A DNA stretch of 64,000 nt from Streptomyces hygroscopicus (GTDB lineage: Bacteria > Actinomycetota > Actinomycetes > Streptomycetales > Streptomycetaceae). The position numbers and the translations under genes were made by a program. Where the stretch lies: assembly GCF_026168105.1 (NCBI RefSeq), contig NZ_LBMW01000017.1, positions 87,599-151,598 on the forward strand, read 5' to 3'. The first letter of the stretch is position 1. Every line of letters begins with the position of its first letter. Positions 43,939-52,541 of the stretch are shown here, piece after piece. Below the pieces are notes generated by a model. The model worked only from the letters and a program-made list of their open reading frames with translations. It was not told where the DNA came from and made no database searches.

Positions 43939-45141
43939 ATGACGAACACACACCGCCTCGCCCACCTGAACGTCCTCGTCTCCGGCGCCAGCGTCGCCGG
44001 ACCCGCCATCGCCCTGAACCTCGCCCGCTACGGCGCCCGCGTCACCGTCGTCGAGAAGGCACCCGCCCTGCGCGAGGGCGGCTTCGCCGTCGACTTCCGC
44101 GGTCACGTCCACCGCACCGTGCTGACCACGATGGGCATCTGGGACGACATCCACGCCCACCAGACCCACATGGGCCGCCAGACCGTCGTGAGCGCCGACG
44201 GCACCCCGCGCGTCGACCTGCCGTCCGAGATGATGAGCGGGGACGTGGAGATCTTCCGCGGCGACCTCTCACGGATCATGTACGAGCACACCAAGGACCG
44301 TGTGGAGTACGTGTTCGGCGACTCCATCGCCTCGCTCACCGACACTCCCGACGGTGTCGACGTCACCTTCGAGCGGGGCGCGCCCCGCCGCTTCGACCTC
44401 GTGGTCGCAGCCGACGGGCTGCACTCCCACACCCGTCGTCTGGCCTTCGGCGACGAGTCGCGCTACCTGCGCTTCTTCGACCACTACGTGGCGGGCTTCG
44501 CCGTCCCCAACCATCTGGGCCTCAGCCGCACCGGACATCTGTACAGCGAGCCCGGCCGGGCGGTCCTCATCGGCAACTACGACGGCGACCGGGACCGCGC
44601 GGGAGCCCTCCTGGTCTTCCGCTCCGAGCAGCTGACGTACGACCGCCGGGACATCGCCGCGCAGAAGAGGATCCTCGCCGAGCGGTTCGCCGGGATGGGC
44701 TGGGAGGCGCCGACGGTGCTCAAGGCCCTGGAGGACGCCGACGACCTGTACTTCGACGCGATCGCCCAGATCCATGTCGACCGCCTCAGCCAGGGACGCG
44801 TGGTGCTGCTCGGGGACGCCGGGTACGGCGCCACCATGGGCGGCATGGGCACGGGCGTGGCCGTCGTCGGGTCCTATGTTCTGGCCGGCGAACTCGCCCT
44901 CGCCGACGGCGACCACCGCACCGCCCTGGCCGCCTACGAGGCGCGGATCGGGGACTTCGCCAAGGGCTGTCAGAAGACCTCCGGCAACGCGGGCCCGTTC
45001 TTCGCCCCGGTCTCCGCGCGGCGGATCCGCAGCCGGGACCGGATGTACCGGATGCTCGGCTCGCGCCTTCTGTCGGGCTTCTTCAAGCGGCTGACGGAGA
45101 AGGCGGCGACGGACATCGAACTGCCGGAGTACCCCGCGTGA
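43939..45141 (+). CDS. FAD-dependent aromatic-type monooxygenase
   Basis: 400 residues of the PHBH/TetX class A flavoprotein monooxygenase family. N-terminal dinucleotide site VLVSGASVAGPAIALNLARY with the acidic end VVEKA; central LVVAADGLHSHTRRLAF (DG motif region); GRVVLLGDAGYGATMGGMGTG (GD motif binding ribose). It most resembles tetracycline-modifying-like and polyketide-tailoring oxygenases. Lies directly downstream of the AfsR-like regulator, which suggests a role in specialised metabolism or in drug inactivation. No other biosynthetic gene is near. Confidence 0.88.
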   Translation: MTNTHRLAHLNVLVSGASVAGPAIALNLARYGARVTVVEKAPALREGGFAVDFRGHVHRTVLTTMGIWDDIHAHQTHMGRQTVVSADGTPRVDLPSEMMSGDVEIFRGDLSRIMYEHTKDRVEYVFGDSIASLTDTPDGVDVTFERGAPRRFDLVVAADGLHSHTRRLAFGDESRYLRFFDHYVAGFAVPNHLGLSRTGHLYSEPGRAVLIGNYDGDRDRAGALLVFRSEQLTYDRRDIAAQKRILAERFAGMGWEAPTVLKALEDADDLYFDAIAQIHVDRLSQGRVVLLGDAGYGATMGGMGTGVAVVGSYVLAGELALADGDHRTALAAYEARIGDFAKGCQKTSGNAGPFFAPVSARRIRSRDRMYRMLGSRLLSGFFKRLTEKAATDIELPEYPA

Positions 45142-45176
45142 GCGCACTGACCGTCCCCGAGCCGAAAACCCAAGAA

Positions 45177-46142
45177 CTACGACTCGATGTCCCCGAAGTG
45201 GTCCCAGCCGCCCTTGCTGGTCCACGGCGCCCCGTCGACCGTCACCTGGGGCAGCGCCGACGGATTGAGCACCTCGCCGATCACCTTCCAGCGCGCCGGG
45301 AGCTTCACGTCCGGCGGGAACGTCGCCACGATGGCGTGGTCCTCGCCGCCCGTGAGCACCCACTGGATGGGGTCGACGCCCACGGCCTGCCCGATGTCGT
45401 TCATCTGGGAGGGGATGTCGATGGCGCCGGAGCGGATGTCGATCCGCACCTTGCTGGCCTCCGCAATGTGCCCGAGGTCGGCGATGAGCCCGTCGCTGAC
45501 GTCGCACATGGCGGTCGCGCCGAGCCCCGCGGCGGCCGGACCCGCGTGGTAAGGGGGCTCCGGGCGGCGGTGCGCCTCGACGAACGCGCGCGGCGAGCGG
45601 AAGCCGCGGGAGAGCACCGCGTGCCCGGCCGCCGACCAGCCCAGCCAGCCGGTCACCGCGACCACGTCGCCGGGCTGGGCGCCGGCCCGGGTGACCGGCT
45701 CGTGGTTGCGCAGATCGCCGAGCGCGGTGATCGAGATCATGATCGTGTCACCGCGTACGACATCGCCGCCGACCACGGACGCGCCCGCGACCTGGCATTC
45801 GTCGCGCAGGCCGTCCATCAGCTCGGTGGGCCAGGTGACGGGAAGTTCCGCGGGAACCACGAGACCGAGCAGCAGCGCGGTCGGCACGGCGCCCATCGCC
45901 GCGATGTCCGCCAGGTTCTGCGCGGCCGCCTTGCGTCCGACGTCGTACGCCGTCGACCAGTCGCGGCGGAAGTGCCGGCCCTCCAGGAGTATGTCGGTGC
46001 TCGCCACCACCCTGCGGTCGGGCGCGGCCACCACCGCGGCGTCGTCGCCGGGGCCGACCCGGACCGCCGGGGTGGTGGTGAGCCGGGAGGTGAGCTCTCG
46101 GATGAGCCCGAACTCGCCCAGTTCGCCCACGGTGCCCTTCAT
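45177..46142 (-). CDS. thiL: Thiamine-monophosphate kinase
   Basis: Last step of thiamine diphosphate synthesis. 321 residues. Motifs: GELGEFGLIRELTSRL, RVGPGDDAAVV (metal-ATP site), VASTDILLEGRHFRRDWST, GGDVVRGDTIMISITALG and CDVSDGLIADLGHIAEAS. ATG at 46142. Divergent from a RAM-domain gene. From memory thiD usually sits beside thiL in streptomycetes; here the neighbour is the monooxygenase instead. Confidence 0.96.
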   Translation of the reverse strand: MKGTVGELGEFGLIRELTSRLTTTPAVRVGPGDDAAVVAAPDRRVVASTDILLEGRHFRRDWSTAYDVGRKAAAQNLADIAAMGAVPTALLLGLVVPAELPVTWPTELMDGLRDECQVAGASVVGGDVVRGDTIMISITALGDLRNHEPVTRAGAQPGDVVAVTGWLGWSAAGHAVLSRGFRSPRAFVEAHRRPEPPYHAGPAAAGLGATAMCDVSDGLIADLGHIAEASKVRIDIRSGAIDIPSQMNDIGQAVGVDPIQWVLTGGEDHAIVATFPPDVKLPARWKVIGEVLNPSALPQVTVDGAPWTSKGGWDHFGDIES

Positions 46143-46202
46143 CGTCGTACGTCCCCTTCTCGTGCCTGCCGCGCCCCGTCGCCAGCGGTCGTCGTCCTCG
46201 GT

Positions 46203-46219
46203 ACGGTCGAGTCGACCGT
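46203..46219. promoter_or_regulatory. 17-bp palindrome between thiL and the RAM-domain gene
   Basis: ACGGTCGA-G-TCGACCGT, perfect arms of 8 bp, 60 bp upstream of thiL and 130 bp upstream of the divergent gene. Placement fits an operator shared by both. The factor is unknown. Confidence 0.5.
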
Positions 46220-46348
46220 CAACTTGTGTCGCCGGTGTTGCCCGGCGCTCACGCCACAGCCTCCGCGGGTCTCCCCGTGGCACGCGGCGACGCGATACCG
46301 TGGCGTCTCTTCTCCCCACATGATCCTCGTGGCCGCCCTGGAGGTTCC

Positions 46349-46582
46349 GTGGTACAGGCGTACATCCTGATCCAGACGGAGGTCGGCAAGGCGTCGACCG
46401 TCGCCGATACGATCAGCAAGATCCCTGGGGTCATCCAGGCCGAGGACGTGACGGGTCCCTATGACGTCATCGTGCGCGCCCAGGCGGACACCGTCGACGA
46501 ACTCGGTCGCATGGTGGTCGCCAAAGTCCAGCAGGTGGACGGCATCACCCGCACTCTGACCTGCCCGGTCGTGCATCTGTAG
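46349..46582 (+). CDS. Stand-alone Lrp/AsnC ligand-binding (RAM) domain protein
   Basis: 77 residues, a complete RAM domain with no helix-turn-helix: MVQAYILIQTEVGKASTVAD, then GVIQAEDVTGPYDVIVRAQA and ITRTLTCPVV. Such stand-alone domains form ring oligomers that bind amino acids; their function is mostly unknown. GTG 46349 is supported by GGAGG 5-6 nt upstream. The lipoprotein gene follows 20 bp downstream on the same strand and may be cotranscribed. Confidence 0.92.
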   Translation: MVQAYILIQTEVGKASTVADTISKIPGVIQAEDVTGPYDVIVRAQADTVDELGRMVVAKVQQVDGITRTLTCPVVHL

Positions 46583-46602
46583 CCCCCGTCTACGCTTGGC
46601 CG

Positions 46603-47085
46603 GTGAAGTTCATCCGTCACCGGCTCCTCGGCCTGCCCGCCCTCGCCCTGTTGATCGCGGCGGCGGGCTGTTCCTCAAGCGACGACAGTCCCTCGGCCGC
46701 GGTTCCCAGTCCGGACGCGAAGGTCACGAAGCTGTGCCGGAACCTGGACAAAGTGCTGCCGCGGCAGGTGGACGGCCTCGACCGGAACGACCCCGAGCCC
46801 CGGTCCCCGCTGACTGCGGGCTGGGGAAGCCCGGCGATCATACTGCGCTGCGGCGTCCCGCGGCCCCCGGAGATGGACGACCCGGAGGCCGACGGGGTGG
46901 AGGTTGACGGCGTCGGCTGGCTGCTGCAGAAGCGCGACGACGGGTCGTTCCGCTTCACCACGACGCTGCGCAGGGCGTACGTCGAGGTCAGCATCCCCAA
47001 GGCACGCACGAGCGGGGGGATGGGCCCGTTGACGGCTGTGGCGCAGCCCGTCAAGAAGGCGATCCCCGAGGGGATCGCCGACTGA
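46603..47085 (+). CDS. DUF3515 family lipoprotein
   Basis: 160 residues. Signal peptide of about 23 residues with a lipobox ending LIAAAGC, so anchored to the outer face of the membrane. The mature part matches the actinobacterial DUF3515 family (LCRNLDKVLPRQVDGLDR, GWGSPAIILRCGVPRP, VEVDGVGWLLQKRDDG, VEVSIPKA). It is often found next to ddl and thiL, as here. Function unknown. GTG at 46603. Confidence 0.9.
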   Translation: MKFIRHRLLGLPALALLIAAAGCSSSDDSPSAAVPSPDAKVTKLCRNLDKVLPRQVDGLDRNDPEPRSPLTAGWGSPAIILRCGVPRPPEMDDPEADGVEVDGVGWLLQKRDDGSFRFTTTLRRAYVEVSIPKARTSGGMGPLTAVAQPVKKAIPEGIAD

Positions 47086-47127
47086 GGGATCACAGACGCG
47101 GCCGCGGGTCCCACCGCGGCCCGGCGT

Positions 47128-48285
47128 CTACCGCAGCCCGGTTGAACGGTTCAGCGCCGCCTGGATCAGGCGGTCCACCAGGTCTGCGTAGCCGATCCCG
47201 CTCGCCTGCCACATCTGCGGGTACATGGAGATCGGCGTGAAGCCGGGCATCGTGTTGATCTCGTTGATCACGAACTGCCCGTCCTCGGCGAGGAAGAAGT
47301 CCGCGCGCACCAGTCCCTCGCACGACGCCGCCTCGAACGCCTGCACAGCGAGCCGCTGGACCTCGGCGGTCTGCTCGTCGGTGAGCGGCGCGGGCACGAT
47401 GCCGGGCGTCGAGTCGATGTACTTGGCCTCGAAGTCGTAGTACGCGTGCGTGTCCGGGGGCGGGATCTCGGCCGGCACGGAGGCCCGGGGCCCGTCCTCG
47501 AACTCCAGGACGCCGCACTCGATCTCGCGGCCGCGCACCGCCGCCTCGACGATGATCTTCGGGTCGTGCCGCTGGGCCTCGGCGATCGCATCGCCCAGAC
47601 CCGCGAGGTCGTCGACCTTGGTGATGCCGATCGAGGAACCCGCGCGCGCCGGCTTCACGAACAGCGGCCAGCCGTGCTCGCCGGCGAAGTCGACGATCTT
47701 CTTGCGGGCCGCGGACTCGTCGCGCTCCCACTCCCGCGGCCGGATCACCACGTACGGGCCGACGGCCAGCCCGAACGAGATGAACACCCGCTTCATGTAC
47801 TCCTTGTCCTGGCCGACCGCCGAGGCGAGCACACCCGACCCCACGTAGGGGACACCGGACAGCTCCAGGAGGCCCTGGAGGGTGCCGTCCTCGCCGTAGG
47901 GGCCGTGGAGCATCGGGAAGACCACGTCGACCTCGCCCAGCGCCTTGGGGACCGAACCCGGCTCGCTGTAGACGACTTCGCGGTTCGCGGGGTCGACGGG
48001 CAGGACGACGCCGCCCTCGTGCGACTCGGCGAGCTCCTCGACGTTCGGCGTACGGCGGTCGGTGATCGCCATGCGCTCGGGTTCGTCGGCGGTGAGCGCC
48101 CAGCGGCCCTCCCGGGTGATGCCGATCGGCAGCACGTCGTACTTCGTCCGATCGATGGCGCGCAGCACCGCACCGGCGGTGACGATGGAGATCCCGTGTT
48201 CGGAGCTGCGGCCGCCGAAGACGACGGCGACGCGCGGCTTACGGTGCGGCTGCTCAGGGCTCTGGGGGAGGTTCTCGGTGCTCAT
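47128..48285 (-). CDS. ddlA: D-alanine-D-alanine ligase
   Basis: Makes D-Ala-D-Ala for peptidoglycan. 385 residues. ATP-grasp motifs: VAVVFGGRSSEHGISIVTAG (substrate glutamate in the EH segment), LHGPYGEDGTLQGLLE, FVKPARAGSSIGITKV, and the metal/ATP end VINEINTMPGFTPISMYPQM. ATG at 48285; 94 bp after gpsA on the same strand. The GRSSEHGIS-type N-terminus and overall form are those of D-Ala-D-Ala rather than D-Ala-D-Lac ligases. Confidence 0.96.
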   Translation of the reverse strand: MSTENLPQSPEQPHRKPRVAVVFGGRSSEHGISIVTAGAVLRAIDRTKYDVLPIGITREGRWALTADEPERMAITDRRTPNVEELAESHEGGVVLPVDPANREVVYSEPGSVPKALGEVDVVFPMLHGPYGEDGTLQGLLELSGVPYVGSGVLASAVGQDKEYMKRVFISFGLAVGPYVVIRPREWERDESAARKKIVDFAGEHGWPLFVKPARAGSSIGITKVDDLAGLGDAIAEAQRHDPKIIVEAAVRGREIECGVLEFEDGPRASVPAEIPPPDTHAYYDFEAKYIDSTPGIVPAPLTDEQTAEVQRLAVQAFEAASCEGLVRADFFLAEDGQFVINEINTMPGFTPISMYPQMWQASGIGYADLVDRLIQAALNRSTGLR

Positions 48286-48379
48286 ATCGCGTCGAGGGTA
48301 CCCGGTGGTAGGGCCCGGAGACAGCGTGCAGGAGCAGGCGGGTGAGCCGCGCGATCCGGACACCGAGGAGGAGCATCGC

Positions 48380-49390
48380 TCAGCGTCGTTCCGGCTTCGC
48401 GCTGCGCGACATCAGCTCCTTCAGGGCGACCACCGGCGGCTTGCCCTCGTGGACGATGCCGACGACCATCTCGGTGATGGGCATGTCGACGCCGTGGCGG
48501 CGGGCCAGATCCAGCACGGACTCACAGGACTTGACGCCCTCGGCGGTCTGCCGGGTGACCGCGATGGTCTCCTCCAGGGTCATGCCCTTGCCGAGGTTGG
48601 TGCCGAAGGTGTGGTTGCGCGACAGCGGCGAGGAGCAGGTGGCCACCAGGTCGCCGAGGCCCGCGAGCCCGGAGAAGGTCAGCGGGTCGGCCCCCATGGC
48701 GAGTCCCAGCCGGGTGGTCTCGGCGAGTCCGCGCGTGATGAGCGAGCCCTTGGCGTTGTCCCCGAGGCCCATGCCGTCGGCGATGCCCACCGCGAGACCG
48801 ATGACGTTCTTGACCGCACCGCCGAGTTCGCAGCCGACCACGTCGGTGTTGGTGTACGGGCGGAAGTACGGCGTGTGACAGACGGCCTGGAGCCGCTGCG
48901 CGACGGCCTCGTCGGTGCAGGCGACCACGGCGGCGGCCGGCATCCGGGCGGCGATCTCCCGGGCCAGGTTGGGACCGGTGACGACCGCGACCCGTTCCGG
49001 GACGACCTTGGCGACGTCCTCGACGACCTCGCTCATCCGCATGGCGGAGCCGAGTTCGACACCCTTCATCAGGGAGACAAGGATCGTGTGGGGCGCGAGC
49101 AGGGGCGTCCATTCGGCGAGGTTCCCGCGCAGCGTCTGCGAGGGGATCGCGAGTATCGTGAAGTCGGCGTCGCGGGCGGCCTCGGCGGGGTCCGTGGTGG
49201 CCCGCAGATTCCCGGGGAGTTCGACGCCCGGCAGGTAGTCCGGGTTCGTACGGGTGGAGTTGACCGCCTCGACGAGTTCGGCCCGGCGCGCCCACAGGGT
49301 GACCTCGCACCCGGCGTCCGCGAGCACCATGCCGAAGGCCGTCCCCCAGGATCCCGTTCCGAACACGGCCGCCTTGACCGGCTTGCTCAC
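48380..49390 (-). CDS. gpsA: Glycerol-3-phosphate dehydrogenase [NAD(P)+]
   Basis: Converts dihydroxyacetone phosphate to glycerol-3-phosphate for phospholipid synthesis. 336 residues. N-terminal NAD site AAVFGTGSWGTAFGMVLAD; catalytic Lys in GGAVKNVIGLAVGIADG; GLAGLGDLVATCSSPLSRN. GTG at 49390 overlaps the plsC stop by 3 bp within GTGA, so translation is coupled and the two lipid genes act in sequence. Confidence 0.97.
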   Translation of the reverse strand: MSKPVKAAVFGTGSWGTAFGMVLADAGCEVTLWARRAELVEAVNSTRTNPDYLPGVELPGNLRATTDPAEAARDADFTILAIPSQTLRGNLAEWTPLLAPHTILVSLMKGVELGSAMRMSEVVEDVAKVVPERVAVVTGPNLAREIAARMPAAAVVACTDEAVAQRLQAVCHTPYFRPYTNTDVVGCELGGAVKNVIGLAVGIADGMGLGDNAKGSLITRGLAETTRLGLAMGADPLTFSGLAGLGDLVATCSSPLSRNHTFGTNLGKGMTLEETIAVTRQTAEGVKSCESVLDLARRHGVDMPITEMVVGIVHEGKPPVVALKELMSRSAKPERR

Positions 49391-50157
49391 TTGCCCTGCC
49401 CCTCCTTCTGCCGTGCCCGCTCCTGCGCGGCGGTCCGGCGACGCTGTGCGATGCGCACCTCACGCGGGTCGTACGGCTTCTCGGGCGCCTTCTCGCCGCG
49501 GATCTCCTCCAGCAGGCGGGTGATGGCGGCCATGATGGCCTCCGTGGCCTCCTTCAGGAGCTCGGGGGACATCTCCCTGTCGTAGAAGCGCGTGAGGTCC
49601 ACGGACGGACCCGCGAGCACGTGGTGGGTCTTGCGCGGAAGGAGGTTGGGCTTCTTGGCGTACGGCGGCAGGAGCTCGTTGGCTCCCCACTGGGCGACGG
49701 GGATCACCGGGCACTTGGTCTGCAGCGCGACGCGGGCGGCACCGGTCTTGCCGGTCATCGGCCAGCCGTTCGGGTCCCGGGTGAGGGTGCCCTCGGGGTA
49801 GAAGGCAACGCATTCCCCGCGTTCCACGGCGTCGATCGCGGCCCGGAAGGCACTGAGCGCGTCCGTGCTCTCGCGGTAGACGGGGATCTGGCCGGTGCCG
49901 CGCATCGCGGCGCCGACGAATCCCTTCTTGAAAAGGCCGCTCTTGGCCAGGAATCGCGGCACGCGACCGGTGTTGTACTGATAGTGCGCGTAGGCGAACG
50001 GATCCACATGGGAATTGTGGTTCACCACGGTGATAAATCCACCGTCGGCCGGAATGTTCTCCATTCCGCGCCAGTCCCGCTTGAGCAGAACCACCAGCGG
50101 CGGTTTGCAGAGGACCGCTGTGAAGCGGTACCAGAAGCCGATTCTGCGGCGGGGCAC
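49387..50157 (-). CDS. plsC: 1-acylglycerol-3-phosphate O-acyltransferase (PlsC family)
   Basis: 256 residues. Acyltransferase motifs: NHNSHVDPF (NHX4D-like catalytic block), GQIPVYRES, FYPEGTLTRD (substrate phosphate), and VPVIPVAQWG-like segment. A hydrophobic N-terminal stretch (FTAVLCKPPLVVLL) suggests peripheral membrane binding. The C-terminus is highly charged. GTG at 50157 with AGGAAGG 8 nt upstream. Acts after gpsA in phosphatidate synthesis, and the two genes overlap. Confidence 0.92.
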   Translation of the reverse strand: MPRRRIGFWYRFTAVLCKPPLVVLLKRDWRGMENIPADGGFITVVNHNSHVDPFAYAHYQYNTGRVPRFLAKSGLFKKGFVGAAMRGTGQIPVYRESTDALSAFRAAIDAVERGECVAFYPEGTLTRDPNGWPMTGKTGAARVALQTKCPVIPVAQWGANELLPPYAKKPNLLPRKTHHVLAGPSVDLTRFYDREMSPELLKEATEAIMAAITRLLEEIRGEKAPEKPYDPREVRIAQRRRTAAQERARQKEGQGK

Positions 50158-50392
50158 GCGGACACCTTCCTCTAGGGACCCGGCACGGAGGCCTGGCACT
50201 GGGCTGTGGGCCGGACAAGTCTCGCCCCAGACCGCCTGTCTGTCGAGAACACCGTACGCCCGCCCGTCTCCCGTCACCGCCCTTGCGTGGGCCTTCGCAC
50301 ACCTTTTCCACGCCTCGACCGACGGAGGGCTCCGGGGCGTCACCGGGGCCGCCGGGTGACAATGGACGCGACAAGACGGGGACGGAGGGCTC

Positions 50393-51040
50393 GTGCAGTG
50401 GACTGTGGTCGTACCCCTGAAGGCCCTGGCGCGGGCCAAGACGAGGCTGTCGGACACCGCGGCGGACGGGCTTCGTCCGGGCCTCGCCCTCGCCTTCGCG
50501 CAGGACACGGTGGCCGCGGCGCTCGGCTGTGCCGCGGTGCGTGATGTGGCGGTCGTCACGGACGACCCGCTCGCCGGGCGGGAGCTGGCGGCCCTGGGCG
50601 CCCGCGTCGTCCCGGACGAGCCGGCGGGCGGTCTCAACGCCGCACTCGCACACGCGGCGGCGGTGGTTCGGGGGCTGCGGCCGGGCGGCGCCGTGGCTGC
50701 GCTCAATGCCGATCTTCCGGCGCTGCGCCCCCTGGAATTGGGCCGGGTCCTGGATGCGGCCGCCGAATTCCCCCGCGCTTTTCTGCCCGACGCCGCCGGA
50801 ATCGGTACGACGCTGCTGAGCGCAACTCCGGGCCGGGAATTGCTGCCCGCTTTCGGCACGGATTCGCGCCTACGGCATCGCTCCTCGGGCGCGGTGGAAC
50901 TGGCACTGGACGCGGTGGACTCGGTTCGCCAGGACGTGGACACCGGCGACGACCTGCGCGCGGCACTGGCCCTGGGCGTGGGCCCGCGCACGGCGGCGGC
51001 TGCGGCACGTCTGCTGATCCCGGGGCAGCCCGGCGGCTGA
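50393..51040 (+). CDS. cofC: 2-phospho-L-lactate/PEP guanylyltransferase (F420 synthesis)
   Basis: 215-residue CofC/FbiD nucleotidyltransferase making the guanylylated precursor of coenzyme F420 (from phosphoenolpyruvate in actinobacteria). Motifs: TVVVPLKALARAKTRLSD (GTP site), VAVVTDDPLAGRELAALGA, AALNADLPALRPLELG (metal Asp) and GIGTTLLSATPG. GTG 50393 has GGAGGG upstream. Divergent from plsC. Confidence 0.92.
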   Translation: MQWTVVVPLKALARAKTRLSDTAADGLRPGLALAFAQDTVAAALGCAAVRDVAVVTDDPLAGRELAALGARVVPDEPAGGLNAALAHAAAVVRGLRPGGAVAALNADLPALRPLELGRVLDAAAEFPRAFLPDAAGIGTTLLSATPGRELLPAFGTDSRLRHRSSGAVELALDAVDSVRQDVDTGDDLRAALALGVGPRTAAAAARLLIPGQPGG

Positions 51041-51493
51041 CCTCCGGGGCGGCCCCGAAACCGCGGCGGGCACGGGAGACCGGCGGCCGTGCGGCGGGAC
51101 CGGCACGGGAAACCCGGCGGGCGTGCGCCAAGGATCCGCGACTCGCCGCTGCACAGCCAACGACCGTTGCGGAACGGCACAGCCGCATCAACGCAGGAAC
51201 CCGCAGGTGAGGCCGAAGCCGAGCCGCCCACGCGGCACAAGCCGGGGGCCGACGGGACGAGGCCCGGCGGTCATGCGCCGGAAAAGCGGCTTGCGAGTGG
51301 CCGAGCGACCGCCCGCGCGGCAGAACCCGCAGCCGAGGCGACAGGGTCTGGCGGCCATGAGGCGAAAAGGCCGGGCCGTCATACGGTGAAATGGCCCGAC
51401 CGGTCATACGGTGAAATGGCCCGGCGGTCATGCGGCCAACCGGCGGCGGGTGCGGCCGGGGAAGGCGTGCGGGGCGATCGATAGGCTGCCGTC
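51041..51493. repeat. Short-repeat array in the cofC / OB-protein gap
   Basis: 453 bp without a credible gene. Two identical 21-bp copies (GTCATACGGTGAAATGGCCC plus G) lie at 51378-51398 and 51403-51423. Degenerate copies at 51270, 51354 and 51427 give a 24-25 bp period in 51354-51440. Frames through it encode only repetitive Arg/Pro peptides. Upstream (51060-51130) short GGCGGG/CACGGGA words also recur. Confidence 0.65.
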
Positions 51494-51697
51494 ATGCAGG
51501 CGACCGCGTACACCTACGATCCCGAGACCCGCACCGGTCAGGTGCTGCTCGACGACGGCACCCCCGTCCCCTTCGACGCACCCGCGTTCGACGCGGGCGG
51601 GCTCAGGCTGCTGCGCCCGGGCCAGCGGGTGCGGATCGAGATGGCGGGCGAGGGCGAGGCCCGGCGCATCACGCTGGTCACCCTGCACACGTTCTGA
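51494..51697 (+). CDS. Small conserved OB-like protein
   Basis: 67 residues: MQATAYTYDPETRTGQVLLD, then DGTPVPFDAPAFDAGGLRLL and RPGQRVRIEMAGEGEARRIT. The pattern (short beta strands, a Gly turn, GQRVRI) is like a cold-shock/OB fold but lacks RNP motifs. I recall near-identical proteins in many streptomycetes beside hupS. Function unknown. ATG at 51494. Confidence 0.82.
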   Translation: MQATAYTYDPETRTGQVLLDDGTPVPFDAPAFDAGGLRLLRPGQRVRIEMAGEGEARRITLVTLHTF

Positions 51698-51716
51698 GCA
51701 GGTCCCGGACACACCG

Positions 51717-51747
51717 CGGGCCGGGCTCCCCCGGGGAGCCCGGCCCG
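51717..51747. terminator. Perfect 15-bp hairpin between the OB-like gene and hupS
   Basis: Arms 51717-51731 and 51733-51747 are exact complements with a 1-nt centre, placed between convergent genes, and can end both transcripts. Confidence 0.8.
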
Positions 51748-51772
51748 GCGCGAGAGTGGATGTGCGCCCCGG

Positions 51773-52414
51773 TTACCGACGGGCGGTGGACTTCTTGGCC
51801 GTGGTCTTGCGTGCGGTGGACTTCTTGGCGGGGGCCTTCTTCGCCGGGGCCTTCTTGGCCGCCGCCTTCTTGGCGGTGGTCTTCTTCGCCGTGGTCTTCT
51901 TCGCGGCCGCCGTGGTCTTCTTGGCCGCGGCCTTCCTGGCGGTGACCTTCTTCGCGGGTGCCGCCTTCTTGGCGGTGACCTTCTTGGCGGTGACCTTCTT
52001 CGCGGTGACCTTCTTCGCGGGTGCCGCCTTCTTGGCGATCTTCTTGGCCGCTGCCTTCTTGACCGTGGCCGCGGCGCCACCGGTGAGGCTGCCCTTGGGC
52101 GCCTTCTTGACGGCGACCTCGCCGCCGCGCGGCAGCTTCTTCGTGCCGCTGACCAGGTCCTTGAAGCCCTGACCCGCGCGGAAGCGCGGCACAGAGGTCT
52201 TCTTGACCCGAACCCGCTCGCCCGTCTGGGGGTTGCGGGCGTAACGGGCCGGCCGCTCGACCTTCTCGAACGAACCGAAGCCGGTGACCGAGACCCGGTC
52301 GCCTCCGACGACCGCGCGGACGATGGCGTCCAGGACCGCGTCGACAGCGTCGGCGGCCTGCTGGCGGCCGCCCATCTTGTCGGCAATCGCTTCTACGAGC
52401 TGCGCCTTGTTCAC
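51773..52414 (-). CDS. hupS: HU-family nucleoid protein HupS with histone-like tail
   Basis: 213 residues. Residues 1-~92 are a full HU/IHF domain (MNKAQLVEAIADKMGGRQQA, GFGSFEKVERPARYARNPQT, PRFRAGQGFKDLV). The remainder is a Lys/Ala/Thr tail of repeated AAKK, TAKK and APAKK units, like eukaryotic histone H1. In Streptomyces HupS is the sporulation-associated HU that compacts spore nucleoids. The tail is DNA-repetitive, so its length varies among strains. GTG at 52414. Confidence 0.96.
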   Translation of the reverse strand: MNKAQLVEAIADKMGGRQQAADAVDAVLDAIVRAVVGGDRVSVTGFGSFEKVERPARYARNPQTGERVRVKKTSVPRFRAGQGFKDLVSGTKKLPRGGEVAVKKAPKGSLTGGAAATVKKAAAKKIAKKAAPAKKVTAKKVTAKKVTAKKAAPAKKVTARKAAAKKTTAAAKKTTAKKTTAKKAAAKKAPAKKAPAKKSTARKTTAKKSTARR

Positions 52415-52541
52415 GTCTTCCCCTTCGGAGACATCGCCAGAACGAAAGTGTTCAAGCTTTTTCGCACGTTAGGCAGATATATACCGCAAATCAAACACGA
52501 AACGGGCTTATCACCCTTGTGCCGCAGCGGACTCCGCTGTC

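Noticed and set aside
51270..51445. Possible CRISPR array
   Set aside because: Repeats are 21 bp or degenerate with 3-4 bp between copies, so there are no spacers, and no cas genes are present.
51089..51484. Possible 131-aa gene in the cofC downstream gap
   Set aside because: Peptide is repetitive (Gly/Arg/Ala), mirrors the DNA repeats, has no ribosome site and no GC3 pattern of a real gene.
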